From the NCBI GenBank assembly GCA_964490145.1, contig CAZBBS010000131.1, positions 1 through 6,690 on the forward strand: DNA of 6,690 nucleotides. Direction: 5' to 3'. Both the position numbers and the translations under genes were made by a program. Positions 6,550 to 6,690 of the stretch are shown piece by piece. Source of the DNA: Eutrophocola sp964490145. Lineage in GTDB: Bacteria; Pseudomonadota; Gammaproteobacteria; Pseudomonadales; Pseudohongiellaceae. The notes beneath the pieces were generated by a model that searched no databases, was not told the DNA's origin, and saw only the letters and a list, made by a program, of their open reading frames with translations. Every line of letters starts with the position of its first letter. Position 1 is the first letter of the stretch.

Positions 6550-6604
6550 AAAAACAAATTCAGCCTGTTTCAGAAAGCATACTTCGGGCATACGCTTCAA
6601 ACAG
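6550..6604 (-). terminator. Possible terminator downstream of tRNA-Asp
   Basis: On the minus strand, CTGTTT (6604-6599) pairs with AAACAG (6570-6565), enclosing a further nine pairs between GAAGCGTAT and GTATGCTTTC with one bulged base. Six bases later comes TTTGTTTTT (6558-6550). The inner stem uses G-U pairs on this strand and would have A-C mismatches on the plus strand, so it is oriented with the tRNA. The stem is AT-rich and imperfect, and the T-rich stretch is not adjacent. Confidence 0.35.
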
Positions 6605-6642
6605 TTGATTAGGGGCTGTTTATTAGGAACAAGGGGAAGTAA

Positions 6643-6690
6643 TGGCGGACCGGACGGGACTCGAACCCGCGACCTCCGGCGTGACAGGCC
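6643..6690 (-). tRNA. tRNA-Asp(GUC), 5' part cut by window edge
   Basis: The visible 48 bases cover standard positions 29-76. The anticodon loop is CTGTCAC with anticodon GTC (Asp). The anticodon stem half GGC pairs with GCC. The T arm is GCGGG, TTCGAGT, CCCGT, followed by the acceptor 3' strand CCGGTCC, discriminator G73 and an encoded CCA. G73 and the GUC anticodon are aspartyl-tRNA synthetase identity elements. The sequence is very close to E. coli tRNA-Asp. The D arm and 5' acceptor strand lie outside the window. Confidence 0.96.

Noticed and set aside
6643..6690. tRNA 3' end as an integration attachment site
   Set aside because: No second copy of the tRNA 3' end and no integrase gene appear in the window.

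Overview
The window looks like a stretch of gammaproteobacterial chromosome with intermediate GC, possibly marine. The NAD kinase closely follows the enterobacterial NadK pattern in length and C-terminus. The tRNA at the right edge is nearly identical to gammaproteobacterial tRNA-Asp where it can be read. The secreted metalloprotease, glycine-zipper lipoprotein and small PLP enzyme are of kinds often found in marine gammaproteobacteria. The organism assignment is inference. I see no mobile element, CRISPR array or prophage gene.

Layout. From about 1.5 kb leftwards on the minus strand lie NAD kinase (nadK) and, 14 bases after it, a rhomboid intramembrane protease cut by the window edge; the two probably form one operon. 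A 123-base divergent promoter region separates nadK from a plus-strand nucleotide-sugar dehydrogenase of the TviB/WbpO type. That gene stands alone, without its usual epimerase or glycosyltransferase partners, and converges on the next gene. From 2.9 to 6.5 kb, three minus-strand genes run right to left: a small outer-membrane-type lipoprotein with a double glycine zipper, a fold-type II PLP enzyme of the ACC deaminase/D-cysteine desulfhydrase family, and a 711-residue secreted zinc metalloprotease. The protease has a probable pro-domain, an Ig-like domain, a TSP3-like calcium motif, a reprolysin-like catalytic domain and a C-terminal beta-rich module. At the far right is the 3' two-thirds of a minus-strand tRNA-Asp(GUC), with an imperfect hairpin and T-rich stretch downstream that may end its transcript.

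How the genes relate. NadK supplies NADP. The TviB-like enzyme makes a UDP-hexuronic acid for a surface polysaccharide encoded elsewhere. The protease and lipoprotein belong to the cell envelope or secretome. Apart from nadK-rhomboid, I see no convincing shared pathway. Most genes are recognisable housekeeping or envelope functions, and I do not see a clear new multi-gene system. The points most worth a second look are the G9 and G7 tracts in adjacent genes, an exact 11-base inverted repeat around the tviB-like promoter, a foldable leader over the PLP gene's ribosome site, and the protease's uncharacterised C-terminal module.
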